From Bifidobacterium reuteri DSM 23975 (GTDB lineage Bacteria > Actinomycetota > Actinomycetes > Actinomycetales > Bifidobacteriaceae): a stretch of DNA of 64,000 nt. The DNA is taken from the NCBI RefSeq assembly GCF_000741695.1, contig NZ_JGZK01000001.1, positions 62,001 to 126,000 on the forward strand, read 5' to 3'. Under the pieces are notes generated by a model, which saw nothing but the letters and a program-made list of their open reading frames with translations, had not been told where the DNA came from and did not search any database. The number at the start of each line of letters is the position of its first letter. The first letter of the stretch is position 1. The translations under genes were made by a program, and so were the position numbers. Positions 17,660 to 27,315 of the stretch are shown here, piece after piece.

Positions 17660-18817
17660 ATGTTTGGGCTTTTCAAGAAAAAGACGACAAACGATAATAA
17701 TGATGCTGCCAATACAGCCAATTCCAGTAATGTCGATACTGGATTGAAGTCTTGGCATTATTCGCCCGATGAGAACAAGATGGTTCCCTGTGCGACCACT
17801 CCATGCAGTCAGCACGGAGATACAGATGTTATAGCTGCCAACGAGTATTTCGCAACTATGGAAATCAATCAAAGAATCAGTGCGCGTTATGGAATCAGAG
17901 CGCGTTATACTGGCGATTTGAATCCTAATACAGTTTTTCCTGATGATTATGAACAGTTTGCTCTATTCAGAGATAATAAATACGCTGAGTTAGTTAGTTT
18001 TAATACGATTTATGTTGGTAATCTAAGATATGCTCCGGCTGTTAAAAAATGGTATTGGCGGAATGATGCATATTCTGACTATACCATTAATTTTGCTAAA
18101 CGATGTGAGTATTGCCATGGCACTGGATTGGTTAATGAGAAAATGTGCTCAAATTGCGGTGGAAAAAAATACAGCGCGAAGTGCAGTGCTTCTCCATCTG
18201 ATATGGTTCTCATTCAAGATGTCAAAGATGAGGATGATAAGAGTTTTCATGATTTTGTTAAACAATACCCGGATGATTTTAATGAGTATATGAGACATGT
18301 AATCATTTCCAATACTTATCTTGCCAATGATGGCGAGAAAGCATTGTATTCTCAGGAATTGAAGAAGAATTTCAAGAGCGAGGTTGTGAATGACTGTATG
18401 GCATTTCTTCGTAGAATGAGGAGTCTGAAATACAATTATAGAGAAATGATGAAAGGAAAGAATATTGATAGTATTAACGGTTCTACGGTTATGATTCCTT
18501 ATTCTCATCTTTGGGTTAACGAAAAAATTACCAATCATAGAATGGCAATATTATCAACTCATGCTTATAATGACAGGAAAACCGGTGAGAAAAAAGTTAT
18601 TTTATATTGCAGAGATAACCAAGGTAAAGTATATAAATTATTTACATCATATAATATAAAATGTACACCAGGTAATTGTATGCCGGGTAATATAGTGCAT
18701 GTAAAATCAGCATATATATCTGCGTATGACCCAGATGATGCTGGTCGTCCATATTTGAAGCTTAGAAATGCAGAGATTGCAATAATTGATCCAGAAATAC
18801 CGGGGTTATATGAATAA
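17660..18817 (+). CDS. AT-rich orphan gene with a DnaJ-type zinc knuckle
   Basis: The 385-residue protein starts MFGLFKKK. AAAGG at 17645-17649 fits ATG 17660 (a GTG at 17651 is also in frame). Near residues 150-170 it has CEYCHGTG and CSNCGG, a pair of CxxC knuckles like those of DnaJ-type zinc fingers. The N-terminal part has PCATTPCSQHGD with further Cys/His. The C-terminal third looks like a beta-rich domain (KVYKLFTSYNIKC, GNIVHVKSAYISAYDPD). The gene is far richer in A and T than its neighbours, with AAA/AAT/TTT codons dominant, which points to recent transfer. No membrane segment is seen. I do not recognise the family. Confidence 0.75.
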   Translation: MFGLFKKKTTNDNNDAANTANSSNVDTGLKSWHYSPDENKMVPCATTPCSQHGDTDVIAANEYFATMEINQRISARYGIRARYTGDLNPNTVFPDDYEQFALFRDNKYAELVSFNTIYVGNLRYAPAVKKWYWRNDAYSDYTINFAKRCEYCHGTGLVNEKMCSNCGGKKYSAKCSASPSDMVLIQDVKDEDDKSFHDFVKQYPDDFNEYMRHVIISNTYLANDGEKALYSQELKKNFKSEVVNDCMAFLRRMRSLKYNYREMMKGKNIDSINGSTVMIPYSHLWVNEKITNHRMAILSTHAYNDRKTGEKKVILYCRDNQGKVYKLFTSYNIKCTPGNCMPGNIVHVKSAYISAYDPDDAGRPYLKLRNAEIAIIDPEIPGLYE

Positions 18818-18919
18818 GATATCTTATTCATTACCGCATAATAATATTTGCAAGATTATTTGTTTCATAGTTTAACCAGTAATCAATGCTTGCTTGGTTA
18901 TCGGCCCCTTCTGATGGAC

Positions 18920-19060
18920 GTTGCCGTGAGGCAAACAGCGGAGCTGTTTGTAGGCAACGTGCGAGCCGGCAGGCGAGCCAGCAAACTGCGCGCGCAGCGC
19001 GTCCGTGATTGCGGGACCGTTGCCGTGAGGCAGACGGCGGAGCTGTTTGCCTCACGGTGC
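18920..19060. repeat. Repeated GCCGTGAGGCA hairpins
   Basis: TTGCCGTGAGGCAAACAGCG with GAGCTGTTTG at about 18921-18950 is repeated about 100 nt later. The second copy forms a near-perfect hairpin: CCGTGAGGCAGACGGC at 19023-19038 with TGTTTGCCTCACGG ending at about 19058. A GTAGGCAACGTGCG copy lies between. Confidence 0.6.
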
Positions 19061-19091
19061 TGTCCTGACAAGGGGAGCCAACCAGTCATTG

Positions 19092-19138
19092 GCCCCCTCT
19101 GATGAGGGGGCTATCAGCGTAGCTGACTGGGGGAGAGA
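19092..19138 (+). repeat. REP-like palindromic element
   Basis: GCCCCCTCTGATGAGGGGGC is followed by the second small hairpin ATCAGCGTAGCTGA and the trailer CTGGGGGAGAG. It lies downstream of the convergent ADP-ribosylglycohydrolase gene. Confidence 0.8.
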
Positions 19139-19183
19139 CCTGAAGCGTACCGCCACATTGGATAGTGACGAGGCGGCGAGGCG

Positions 19184-20749
19184 TCAGATGTCGTTACCGT
19201 CTTGCAAGTCCCGCAGATGATGCATCAGGTACAGAATCGAGCCGTCATCCAGATAATCGCAGAGCGCGCCGTCGCAGAACCGCTCCTCGCGGGTGGGGAA
19301 TAGCAGCAGGGTTAGTGTGCTGTCCAGATCGAGATTGTCGAAGTCCCCATCCCGGTAGAAATCGGCCAGATCGCGCGGATTGTCCAAGTTAAGATTTTCG
19401 AGGTACTCGTGGTAATCGCCGCGGTCGCCCCACGCCTTGTACACCGCTTTCCACCATTCATCAATGAGCGGGTCGTAAGAGACGCCGTGGAAGACGGTCT
19501 TGCCGTCGACCTCCTCCGACAGGTGGGAATTGTCATACAGACGGCGCCCTGTCTTTTGAGCATCCTCAAAGCGCGGAATGAGCGCGATGAGCTGACGCAG
19601 CCCCTCCTCCTCGTCGCGGGCCGTCTTCTCGGCCTTCTGGAATGCGGCGACCTCCCACGAGCGCGGGTGCAGCCCTGGCAGATTGAGCGCCGCCTTCGCG
19701 ATCAGCGTCTCCAGCAGCTCGGTGCCACGCATCTCCTCCTCCCACGGATTGCCTTCATCGCCGTACAGCAGACCGGCCAACCCGCCTGCGACCGCGGCGG
19801 TCGTGTCGGTGTCGCCGCCGAGATTCACCGCAGCGAGTACGCAATCCCGGTAATTGTCCGTGTTGACCAAGCACCACACTGCAGACAGCATCGTGTCCAA
19901 CACGAATGTGCCTGACTTGATCCGGCGGCGTTCGCAGAACCGCAGGTCCTCGGGTATGTTGGCGATCTTGCACACCTCCGTACGCGAGTAGGCGGTGCCT
20001 TCGGCCAGCAGAAGGCGAGCGATGCGGATGAAGCGCACGCATATATCAGTGCTGATCCGGTGGGCATGGGTGATGGCGCTCACGCGGCGGATGTCGTCGT
20101 CGGAGCAATCGGTGAAAGCCAAAGGAAGGATGCGCATCAGCGAGCCGTTGCCGTTGTCGTACTCGTCGGTGCCACCGTGGCCCGAGGCGAGCGCATGGCT
20201 CGTGGTGGTGCCGATGTCGAATACGGCGCCGTCCGGCGTGTATTCGCCGGACTTGGCCCATGCGCGATATTTGGCGAGCATGTCGTCGGTGTCCACGCGC
20301 CCGCCGTGTTCGGCGAGGGAATCCAGCGTGGCGAGCATCATCGCGGTGTCATCCGACCATGTGCCGGCCGGCTGGTTGTGCGTGCCGTGGCCGATCATGC
20401 CAGTGCATTCGAAGGTGTCGCGACGCTGGAATTCGTAGGGTACGCCGAGGGCGTCGCCGACCGCTTGACCGTAGACGGCGGCATGCAGACGTGCGAAGTC
20501 GGCGATGGAGAAGTGGCCGGCCTCGCGGATCCGCTTCCAGGGGAATTGCGCGACCGCCGCATGCTTCGGGCAGAAGAAGGCCGCGCGTCCTTCGATGTCG
20601 ACCCAGCCAGCGTCGAGGACTATATCCTGTGCTGCGCTCGGGTCGTTGTCATATTCGCTGGTGTCCACCGTCATGTCACAATTCGCGTAAGCACAGTGGA
20701 CGATGAACGGGTTGAGTCCTTGTTCGTAATCGTCGAACAGCAATGTCAT
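19184..20749 (-). CDS. ADP-ribosylglycohydrolase family protein with a C-terminal extension
   Basis: This protein of about 521 residues would remove ADP-ribose from a protein or small molecule. After an N-terminal Cys-containing region of about 80 residues the DraG-type fold starts at AAVYGQAVGDALGVPYEF. It contains GTWSDDTAMML (metal-binding SDDT) and NLGGDTDTTAAVAGG (the second acidic metal motif). The last 150 residues, rich in acidic and aromatic residues, look like a separate small domain found with such hydrolases. The start at 20749 is set by AAGGAGG just upstream on the minus strand. The gene is solitary; no ADP-ribosyltransferase is adjacent, so the substrate is unknown. Confidence 0.88.
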   Translation of the reverse strand: MTLLFDDYEQGLNPFIVHCAYANCDMTVDTSEYDNDPSAAQDIVLDAGWVDIEGRAAFFCPKHAAVAQFPWKRIREAGHFSIADFARLHAAVYGQAVGDALGVPYEFQRRDTFECTGMIGHGTHNQPAGTWSDDTAMMLATLDSLAEHGGRVDTDDMLAKYRAWAKSGEYTPDGAVFDIGTTTSHALASGHGGTDEYDNGNGSLMRILPLAFTDCSDDDIRRVSAITHAHRISTDICVRFIRIARLLLAEGTAYSRTEVCKIANIPEDLRFCERRRIKSGTFVLDTMLSAVWCLVNTDNYRDCVLAAVNLGGDTDTTAAVAGGLAGLLYGDEGNPWEEEMRGTELLETLIAKAALNLPGLHPRSWEVAAFQKAEKTARDEEEGLRQLIALIPRFEDAQKTGRRLYDNSHLSEEVDGKTVFHGVSYDPLIDEWWKAVYKAWGDRGDYHEYLENLNLDNPRDLADFYRDGDFDNLDLDSTLTLLLFPTREERFCDGALCDYLDDGSILYLMHHLRDLQDGNDI

Positions 20750-21061
20750 GTGTCCTCCTTCGCTCCGGCGCGGTCTTCCCACGCGGATTCGTTGTTTTCA
20801 GCGCGGGTGTCTGGCGGCTTCGCCGATCATGACCATTCCACGCTGCTATTGTGCATTAACCGGACAACACAAACGAAAGGTTGCGTCGGCGTGTCGGCCG
20901 CCAATCGGAGGCTAATCGGAGGCGGGCTGTTTGTCGACAAACCCAGCGAATGCCGTTGGGGAGCGAAGCCGTTCTGCCTGCACGCGGCGATGCTGAAACT
21001 GTTCTGCAATATTTGCCGGGAAGGCATGCTCGATGCCGTCACCGAGTTCGCGCCGAGCGCC
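20750..21061. other. Gap without a supported gene
   Basis: This stretch holds the promoter region of the leftward hydrolase gene and open frames without ribosome binding sites or natural protein composition. It may contain further debris related to the HxlR remnant next to it. Confidence 0.4.
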
Positions 21062-21344
21062 CTACGCGGCGATCTGCGCCTTGTAATGCTCGCCCCAGTC
21101 GCGCAGGGCGTCGATGACGGCGCTCAGGCTGCGCCCGGTGCTTGGTCAGCGAGTATTCGACGCGCGGCGGCACTTCGGCGTACACTTCGCGATGCACGAG
21201 CCCGTCAGCCTCCATCTGACGCAGGTTCGAAGTAAGTACTTTTTGCGAGATATTACCGATTGACCGGCGCAGTTCGCTGAAGCGTTTGGTGCCGTCCAGC
21301 AGATCACGCACATCGGCGAACGCATTTCCGTGCGCTGGTAACAC
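21062..21344 (-). pseudogene. Remnant of an HxlR-family regulator
   Basis: The frame encodes the typical winged-helix core of HxlR proteins: [37 protein letters not shown] and [10 protein letters not shown]. The usual N-terminal portion (CP...IGGKW) is absent, replaced by unrelated sequence. After SLTK the frame shifts: the expected continuation [16 protein letters not shown] and AQIAA is in another frame and stops at 21062-21064. The gene is therefore truncated at the N-terminus and frameshifted near the C-terminus, and is presumably inactive. Confidence 0.8.
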
Positions 21345-21433
21345 CTTGGCTGCCCTGCGCGCGTTTTTTCGTGCGCGTTACCGGGACGCGCGCGCATTTC
21401 GGCTGGTTATGCACTTGCGTCCCGTACTATTTT

Positions 21434-21464
21434 CGACAGCTGCATTGTTTATCGACAGTTGTCG
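21434..21464. promoter_or_regulatory. Candidate TetR operator and promoter
   Basis: CGACAGTTGTCG at 21453-21464 is a perfect palindrome, and a related half-site CGACAGCTG lies at 21434. TCGACA at 21452-21457 with an 18-nt gap to TATGAT at 21476-21481 could be the promoter, so the palindrome would overlap the -35 region. The TetR gene begins at 21573, consistent with autoregulation. Confidence 0.5.
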
Positions 21465-21572
21465 AATAGTGTCTGCTATGATGTCGCCGAGACAACGGAC
21501 CACGCGCAACAACGAAGATCCCAGCATTTTCGGCCGGCGTGGCGTAGAAAATCGAGGCATTGGAGGCGCGTA

Positions 21573-22304
21573 ATGGCAGAAGCGGGCACTCGTACGGGCG
21601 CCGGAGAACCTGACGAAGGGCGGTCCGACAAGCCCATGGACAGGCGGTCACGCCGCACTCGGGCGATGCTGCAGAATGCATTGGTCAAACTGCTGGAGAC
21701 CAAGCCGCTCAACAAGATTTCGGTGATGGAGCTCACCCGTCTCGCGGACGTCAACCGGGCGACGTTCTATGTGCATTACACGGACATCTACGCCCTGTTC
21801 GATCAGCTCAAACGCGAGCTCATCGACTCGTATAAGGACATCATCACTCGTCATCGCGGGGAAATTCTCCAGGACGACTACGAACCTCTTATCCATGAGA
21901 TTTTCGAGTTCACCACGGCCAACGAATCCATGTCCCTGTTGGTGACCGGCAAGTCCGGAGATACGTTCTCAGGTGATCTCATCGCCGCGATGGGTGCGTA
22001 CTGCAACGAGCTCATCGATCCGATTTCCGCATCTCACGCGAGCCTGGTGCCCGACGACGGCCGAACCCAGGCCGCCGAAACCGTGAGGGACTACCACTTC
22101 GTGTATCTGGCGGCCGGAATTGTCGGCGCACTCAAGGAATGGTATCGGCGTGGGCGTAAGGACCCCATTGATCTTGTGGTCAGGATCGCAGCCAGGAACA
22201 CGCATGCAGTCGGACTGGCCATGCTCGCCAGGAATATTGGCGTGTCGGTCTCCGAATCGTCAGCGGCCCACGCATCCGGCGCAGTGGTGACAGTCGGCAG
22301 GTGA
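21573..22304 (+). CDS. TetR/AcrR-family regulator of the YhgE operon
   Basis: The 243-residue protein has an N-terminal helix-turn-helix (RRTRAMLQNALVKLLETK, then LADVNRATFYVHYTD) and a helical C-terminal ligand domain. In this family DNA binding is released by a small ligand. GGAGG at 21562-21566 fixes ATG 21573. It is 25 nt upstream of the first of two YhgE-type transporter genes on the same strand, so it very likely controls them and itself. Its own upstream region carries the palindrome at 21453-21464. The ligand is unknown. Confidence 0.85.
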   Translation: MAEAGTRTGAGEPDEGRSDKPMDRRSRRTRAMLQNALVKLLETKPLNKISVMELTRLADVNRATFYVHYTDIYALFDQLKRELIDSYKDIITRHRGEILQDDYEPLIHEIFEFTTANESMSLLVTGKSGDTFSGDLIAAMGAYCNELIDPISASHASLVPDDGRTQAAETVRDYHFVYLAAGIVGALKEWYRRGRKDPIDLVVRIAARNTHAVGLAMLARNIGVSVSESSAAHASGAVVTVGR

Positions 22305-22329
22305 ATTCACGAGGGAATGGGCGGATATC

Positions 22330-24942
22330 ATGCATAACGTGTTGCGCGTCTTCATTCGCGATGTGAAGCGCATCTGCGCGGTGCCATTTGCCGTGTTCAT
22401 CGTTCTGGCGTCATGTTTCGTGCCGGGACTGTATTCATGGTTCAACGTCGCAGCGAACATGGACCCATATGCGAATACCGGAGATGTGCCGATCGCGGTG
22501 GTCAACAACGACGCGGGAACCATGGTGAACGGCTCCGAAATGAATGTGGGCGACCAGACCATGGACGCCTTGAAGGACAACCACGATCTGGGATGGCGCT
22601 TCGTGGACGAGACAGCCGCCGTCAACGGCGTGAAATCCGGCGAATACTATGCGGCCATCGTGATCCCCGAGGACTTCAGCAAGGATCTGACCAGCGTGCT
22701 ACAGGGCGACTTCACGCGCCCCGAACTGTCCTTTTATGTCAACGAGAAGGTCAACACGCTCGCGCCGCGTGTGACGCAGTCCGGCGCCGCGGCCCTTGAG
22801 CAGCAGATCAACGAATCGTTCGTCTCCACCGTCAGCGCGACCGTCACGAAGACGCTTTCCGAAGAGGCCGGCAAGATGAGCGGCCAGCTCGACGGGACGG
22901 CGAACCAGCTGGACGGCAAGCTGAGCGAAGCCCAATCCAGCATCACGGCGGCCCGCGGCAAAGTAGATGACGCGCAGTCTTCCATCGCCGATGCGCGAGC
23001 GACAATCACGAGGGCCCGCCAAAGCATGACGGGCATCGCCGGACGCGCCGACGCTCTTTCCGCGAGTGTCAACGACACGGCATCCTCCGTCGACGCCGCA
23101 CGCGGTGGATTGTCGGCGTTCCAGCACTCCATGAACTCGACCGTCGGACAGGTGCAGTCCGGGGCCGGCTCCCTTAAGGGCCGCATCGACGGCATTAAGG
23201 ACACTGTCAACGGCAATGCGGCGGACATCTCCGGCCGTGTCGACGCCTCGCTGTCCACGCTTGAATCCGCGAACGACGCCCTGGGGGATGCGATCGAGGC
23301 GATGGAATCCGACCCGCAGCTCGCAGGCTCGGACGCCCTCGCACAGGCGAAACAGCATCAGAGCGACCTCGCCGCACAGATCGAAGCGATGAGGCAGCTG
23401 AACAATGGCATCCCCTCGGCGATGCAGGCGGGCGGCAAGAAGCTCTCCGATTCCCTGGACGCATTGAACGGCAAGGCCGACGGGCTCTCCAGCCTGTCCT
23501 CGGACGCTTCGAGCAGGATTGATTCCACCCTCACCGGCGTCTCCACCCAGCTCGTCGGACTGTCCGGAACCGTGGGCGCGACCGCCGAATCGCTTGGTCG
23601 CATCGACGCCGATCTCGCGCAGCTCGACACGACGCTCGAATCGGCGTCCAAAGTGATGGGGCAGACGGGCAAGGCCCTCGATCGCGTGAGTGCATCGGTG
23701 CAACGCACGCAAGCCGATTTCGCCGTCCTTCGGGCGAGCGATGCGTGGGCCGGCGTCAAGGGCCTTGCGCATGTGGACGCCGATCAGGTGTCCTCGTTCC
23801 TTGCATCACCGGTCGGTCTGGAGACCCGCGAATACTATCCGATGAAGAACTACGGCACCGCCATCGCCCCGTTCTTCACGAACCTGGCATGCTGGGCAGG
23901 CGCGTTTGCGGCGCTCACCCTCATACGTAATGACGCCGATTCGGAAGGCATTGACGCGCTCACGCCCAAGCAGGCGTTCCTCGGACGATGGCTGCTACTC
24001 ATGGTTGTTGCGGTGCTGCAGGGCATCGTCATCGCATCAGGCAACCTCGTCATCGGCATCCAATGCAACGTGCCATGGGCGTACTATCTGGGCACCATCG
24101 TATGCTCGATGACCTACGTATCAATCGCCTACAGTCTGGTCATGATGTTCCGGCACATCGGCATGGCATTGAGTGTGATCTTCCTGATACTGCAGGTGCC
24201 GGGCGCGGGCGGTATGTACCCAATCGAGATGATGCCCCACTTCTACCGACTGCTGTACCCGATGCTGCCGCTCACGTATGGCGTCGAGGCGCTGCGCGAA
24301 TCGATCGGGGGCTTCTATGGCACGGACTTCTGGACGCGCATCTGGCAGACCTCCATGTTCGCCGTGGCGTTCCTGCTCGTGGCGATGCTGTGCCGTCCGG
24401 CGCTCGCCAATCTCAATGATTTATTCAACCGCGAACTGGCGGATACTGATCTGGTCTACGCGCAGCGATTGGAGATCGTCGGTTCCGAACGCAACATCAT
24501 GATTACCGTGCGCAAGATGCTCGCCGATCCGACCTGGGGTGCCGACGTACGTCGCCGGGCGAGGAAGTTCGAGCGGCTGTACCCATATCTGGTGCGCATC
24601 GGATTCCATCTCATCTGGATAATCCCCGTCGTGTTCCTCATCGTCATGATGGTCGTCGGGCCGAGCATCGGATTCCTCGTGGCCTGGCTGGCGATGGTAG
24701 TCGTCGTGGACATCGCGCTGATTATCCTCGAATACATCCACCTCCACCTACCGCGACAGGCACATGACAGCACAATGGGCGCCGAAAGCCTGCTGCGTTC
24801 CGTCGTGGACGCTGGACGTGCTGTGATTGCTGGCGGTGTCACGGGAAGCGCCGGCGGAAGCATCGCCCGGCATGCTGCGGGGAACGCCGGTGACGGTGAT
24901 GATGCCAATGGAATCGGTGCCAGTGGAAAGGATGTTCACTGA
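22330..24942 (+). CDS. YhgE/Pip-family ABC-2-type membrane protein (long subunit)
   Basis: The 870-residue protein has one membrane helix near the N-terminus (VFIVLASCFVPGLYSW), the YhgE signature SGEYYAAIVIPEDFS, and a long extracytoplasmic Ala/Ser/Asp-rich coiled-coil-like region to about residue 490. It then has five or six membrane helices with VPGAGGMYPIEMMP and ALRESIGGFYG. Compared with the next gene it has an extra C-terminal portion of about 150 residues with two more helices. Family members include the lactococcal phage infection protein Pip and are thought to be exporters or surface proteins; the substrate is unknown. It overlaps the next gene by ATGA, which implies translational coupling and a heteromeric complex. 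Confidence 0.85.
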   Translation: MHNVLRVFIRDVKRICAVPFAVFIVLASCFVPGLYSWFNVAANMDPYANTGDVPIAVVNNDAGTMVNGSEMNVGDQTMDALKDNHDLGWRFVDETAAVNGVKSGEYYAAIVIPEDFSKDLTSVLQGDFTRPELSFYVNEKVNTLAPRVTQSGAAALEQQINESFVSTVSATVTKTLSEEAGKMSGQLDGTANQLDGKLSEAQSSITAARGKVDDAQSSIADARATITRARQSMTGIAGRADALSASVNDTASSVDAARGGLSAFQHSMNSTVGQVQSGAGSLKGRIDGIKDTVNGNAADISGRVDASLSTLESANDALGDAIEAMESDPQLAGSDALAQAKQHQSDLAAQIEAMRQLNNGIPSAMQAGGKKLSDSLDALNGKADGLSSLSSDASSRIDSTLTGVSTQLVGLSGTVGATAESLGRIDADLAQLDTTLESASKVMGQTGKALDRVSASVQRTQADFAVLRASDAWAGVKGLAHVDADQVSSFLASPVGLETREYYPMKNYGTAIAPFFTNLACWAGAFAALTLIRNDADSEGIDALTPKQAFLGRWLLLMVVAVLQGIVIASGNLVIGIQCNVPWAYYLGTIVCSMTYVSIAYSLVMMFRHIGMALSVIFLILQVPGAGGMYPIEMMPHFYRLLYPMLPLTYGVEALRESIGGFYGTDFWTRIWQTSMFAVAFLLVAMLCRPALANLNDLFNRELADTDLVYAQRLEIVGSERNIMITVRKMLADPTWGADVRRRARKFERLYPYLVRIGFHLIWIIPVVFLIVMMVVGPSIGFLVAWLAMVVVVDIALIILEYIHLHLPRQAHDSTMGAESLLRSVVDAGRAVIAGGVTGSAGGSIARHAAGNAGDGDDANGIGASGKDVH

Positions 24943-27182
24943 TGAGGAACGTATGGACCATATTCCGCACCGATATGCGGCGCATCCGTAGCAGCGTGAT
25001 CGCGCTCATCGTCGCCATCGGCCTGATCCTCATGCCGTCGTTCTACGCATGGTTCAACATCTACGCCAACTGGGATCCATACAGCAACACCGGCGGCATG
25101 AAGGTCGCCGTCGCCAACTCGGACAAGGGCTATCAGGCGACCTGCTGCCAGCGAAGGTCAACGTGGGCGATCAGGTCGCCAATGCTCTCAGGGGCGAACG
25201 ACAGCCTCGACTGGACGTTCGTGAGCGAAGATGAGGCCAAAAGCGGCGTGAAATCAGGCGAATACTACGCGGCAATCGTGATTCCCAAGGACTTCAGCAC
25301 GGACCTGTTCTCTCTGCTGAGCGAGAGGACCGCGGATTCCGGGAAAACGGACAAGACCAAGGTGCGGCAGGCTCAGCTCGTCTACTACTCCAACCCCAAG
25401 AAGAATCCCATCGGCTCCACCGTCACCGATCAGGGCGCCTCCACCGTACGTCAGCAGATCAGCGACACCCTCACCTCGGCCGTTGCTCAGGCCGCCGCCG
25501 GCATGCTTGATTCCGTGTCCGCCTATCTCGACACGGACCAGAGCACACGATCCATCAGTGCATTGAGTGCCAATCTGCGGCAGCAATCAAGCGATCTCGC
25601 CGACGCTGCCGATCTCGCTTCGAGCTACGCGGATCTCGCCGATTCCGCGGCATCCCTGCTTGACGCATCCGGCAAGTCGATGGAACGGACGAAGCGGTCG
25701 CTGCAATCCTCCACCGTTGACATGGACGGCATCACCGGCAAGCTTGGAGACGCATCCACGTCGATCGACCGCATCAACGAGAACATGACCAACGGACTAG
25801 ATTCCGCGGCGGACGCCTTCGACGCCGTCGGCGACAACGCCGAGGAGGCGCTGGGCAAACCCGCCGAGGGAGCCGCCAACACCGCGGCGGCCCTGCGCGC
25901 GATCTCCACGAACCGCATCAGGCCGATGATCGCAAGCCTGACCCAGTACCGCAACACGTTGGTCTCCATCCGGGAGACGCTGCACACCGAACCGGCCAAG
26001 GCTGCAATCGACCGGGCCATCGCTGACGTGGACCGCACCCTCAAACGCCTCAACGACACCGACGCGAAAATCAACGACGCCGCGGACCGGGCCGAAGCCA
26101 AGGGACAGGCGATCACCGACGCCGGCGGGGATATCGCCGCGCAGGCGCAAGCCAGCGCGCAGTCGATCCGCGATCTGAACAAGTCGTATCAGGACAATGT
26201 CGTCGCCACCCTTTCCGGCGTGACCGACTCCGCCGAACGGGCCGGGGCGGACGCCAAGGCGCTGGTCGACGACGCCACCTCCGCGCTCGTCGATGTAACC
26301 GGTCGAACCGACGGCAGCGGTTCGACCGGTGCTCTGGCCAATATCAAGGAGCTGACGGCCAATATCAACACGGCGCATGACACGTTGCTCGAGCAATCGA
26401 AGAAACTCGGCGAGACCGCCGATAAGCTGGACGAGGCCATGGCATCCGGCGGAGTGGAGGGGGTGCGCAAGCTGCTCTCCCAGCCCACGGACACCATCGC
26501 CTTGGCCATGACCACGCCCGTGACGACGAAGCGCATAGCCGTGTACCCGATCGCGAACAACGGCTCCGCGATGACCCCGTTCTACACACTGCTGGCCATC
26601 TGGGTAGGTGCGATGTTCCTGGGTATCGTCCTCAAGGCGAACGTATCGGACAAGATCGCCGCGACCCTGGACCATCCGAAGCCATGGCAACTGTATCTGG
26701 GCCGCGGCCTGACCTTCATCGCGTTCTCGCTGGCGCAGACCACCGTGCTGGGGCTCGGTGACCTGCTGTACCTGCGCGCGCAGGCGACGAACCCGTTCCT
26801 GTTCATGCTGTGCCTGTGGTGGTCGTCGCTGGTGAGCTCGACGCTCGTCTATACGCTGTCGGCCGTGTTCAGCACCGTCGGCAAGGCGATCTGCGCCGCG
26901 CTCATGGTCTCGCAGATCGCCGGCATCGGCGGCACGTTCCCGGTGGAGATGCTCCCGAGCGGGTTCAGGCAGCTGTACCCCTACCTGCCGTTCTCGCATG
27001 GCATCACCGCGCTGAGGGAGACCGTCGGCGGATTCTACGGCAACGTCTACTGGGAGCAGATGGGTCGCATGGGCATCTATCTCGTGGTCGCCTTGCTCAT
27101 CGGCTTCGTGCTCTACACGCCGGTGACCCGCGCCATGGCGAAGACCAACAAGCTGGTCTCCAGCACGATGGCGATGAACTGA
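24942..27182 (+). CDS. YhgE/Pip-family membrane protein (short subunit) with a compensated frameshift
   Basis: The 746-residue protein has the same plan as its upstream partner: N-terminal helix, SGEYYAAIVIPKDFS, coiled-coil-like extracytoplasmic region, and C-terminal helices with GTFPVEMLPSGF and ALRETVGGFYG. It lacks the C-terminal extension. Between about 25137 and 25198 the frame is shifted. The encoded ATCCQRRSTWAIR segment is unlike the family, but the neighbouring frame reads GDLLPAKVNVGDQVANALRG, matching the paralogue at 47-49 kb. One base is missing near 25137 and one extra near 25195, so about 20 residues are scrambled and the frame is restored. Function may be impaired, or these may be paired sequencing errors. 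Confidence 0.83.
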   Translation: MRNVWTIFRTDMRRIRSSVIALIVAIGLILMPSFYAWFNIYANWDPYSNTGGMKVAVANSDKGYQATCCQRRSTWAIRSPMLSGANDSLDWTFVSEDEAKSGVKSGEYYAAIVIPKDFSTDLFSLLSERTADSGKTDKTKVRQAQLVYYSNPKKNPIGSTVTDQGASTVRQQISDTLTSAVAQAAAGMLDSVSAYLDTDQSTRSISALSANLRQQSSDLADAADLASSYADLADSAASLLDASGKSMERTKRSLQSSTVDMDGITGKLGDASTSIDRINENMTNGLDSAADAFDAVGDNAEEALGKPAEGAANTAAALRAISTNRIRPMIASLTQYRNTLVSIRETLHTEPAKAAIDRAIADVDRTLKRLNDTDAKINDAADRAEAKGQAITDAGGDIAAQAQASAQSIRDLNKSYQDNVVATLSGVTDSAERAGADAKALVDDATSALVDVTGRTDGSGSTGALANIKELTANINTAHDTLLEQSKKLGETADKLDEAMASGGVEGVRKLLSQPTDTIALAMTTPVTTKRIAVYPIANNGSAMTPFYTLLAIWVGAMFLGIVLKANVSDKIAATLDHPKPWQLYLGRGLTFIAFSLAQTTVLGLGDLLYLRAQATNPFLFMLCLWWSSLVSSTLVYTLSAVFSTVGKAICAALMVSQIAGIGGTFPVEMLPSGFRQLYPYLPFSHGITALRETVGGFYGNVYWEQMGRMGIYLVVALLIGFVLYTPVTRAMAKTNKLVSSTMAMN

Positions 27183-27236
27183 GACGGATCGAAAGAAGAT
27201 CTGCTGAGCAGTCAGCTGATGTGTCGCTTGGGCAAT

Positions 27237-27291
27237 GAAAAAAGCCCTTTTCCTTTGGATGAGGAAAGGGCGATGGCGGAGGATGCGAGAC
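27237..27291 (-). repeat. tRNA-Ser 3'-end remnant R1 with terminator
   Basis: On the minus strand the segment reads the 3' end of a tRNA-Ser-like sequence (GGGTCTCGCATCCTCCGCC), then a hairpin with a CTTTTCC stem and a T-run. The plus strand shows AAAAGCCCTTTTCC and GGAAAGGGC at 27241-27271, followed by GGCGGAGGATGCGAG. It matches R3 at 32.7 kb best and the intact tRNA-Ser at 35.4 kb closely. Confidence 0.75.
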
Positions 27292-27315
27292 CCTAACTTT
27301 CATCGGGGCTTAGCT

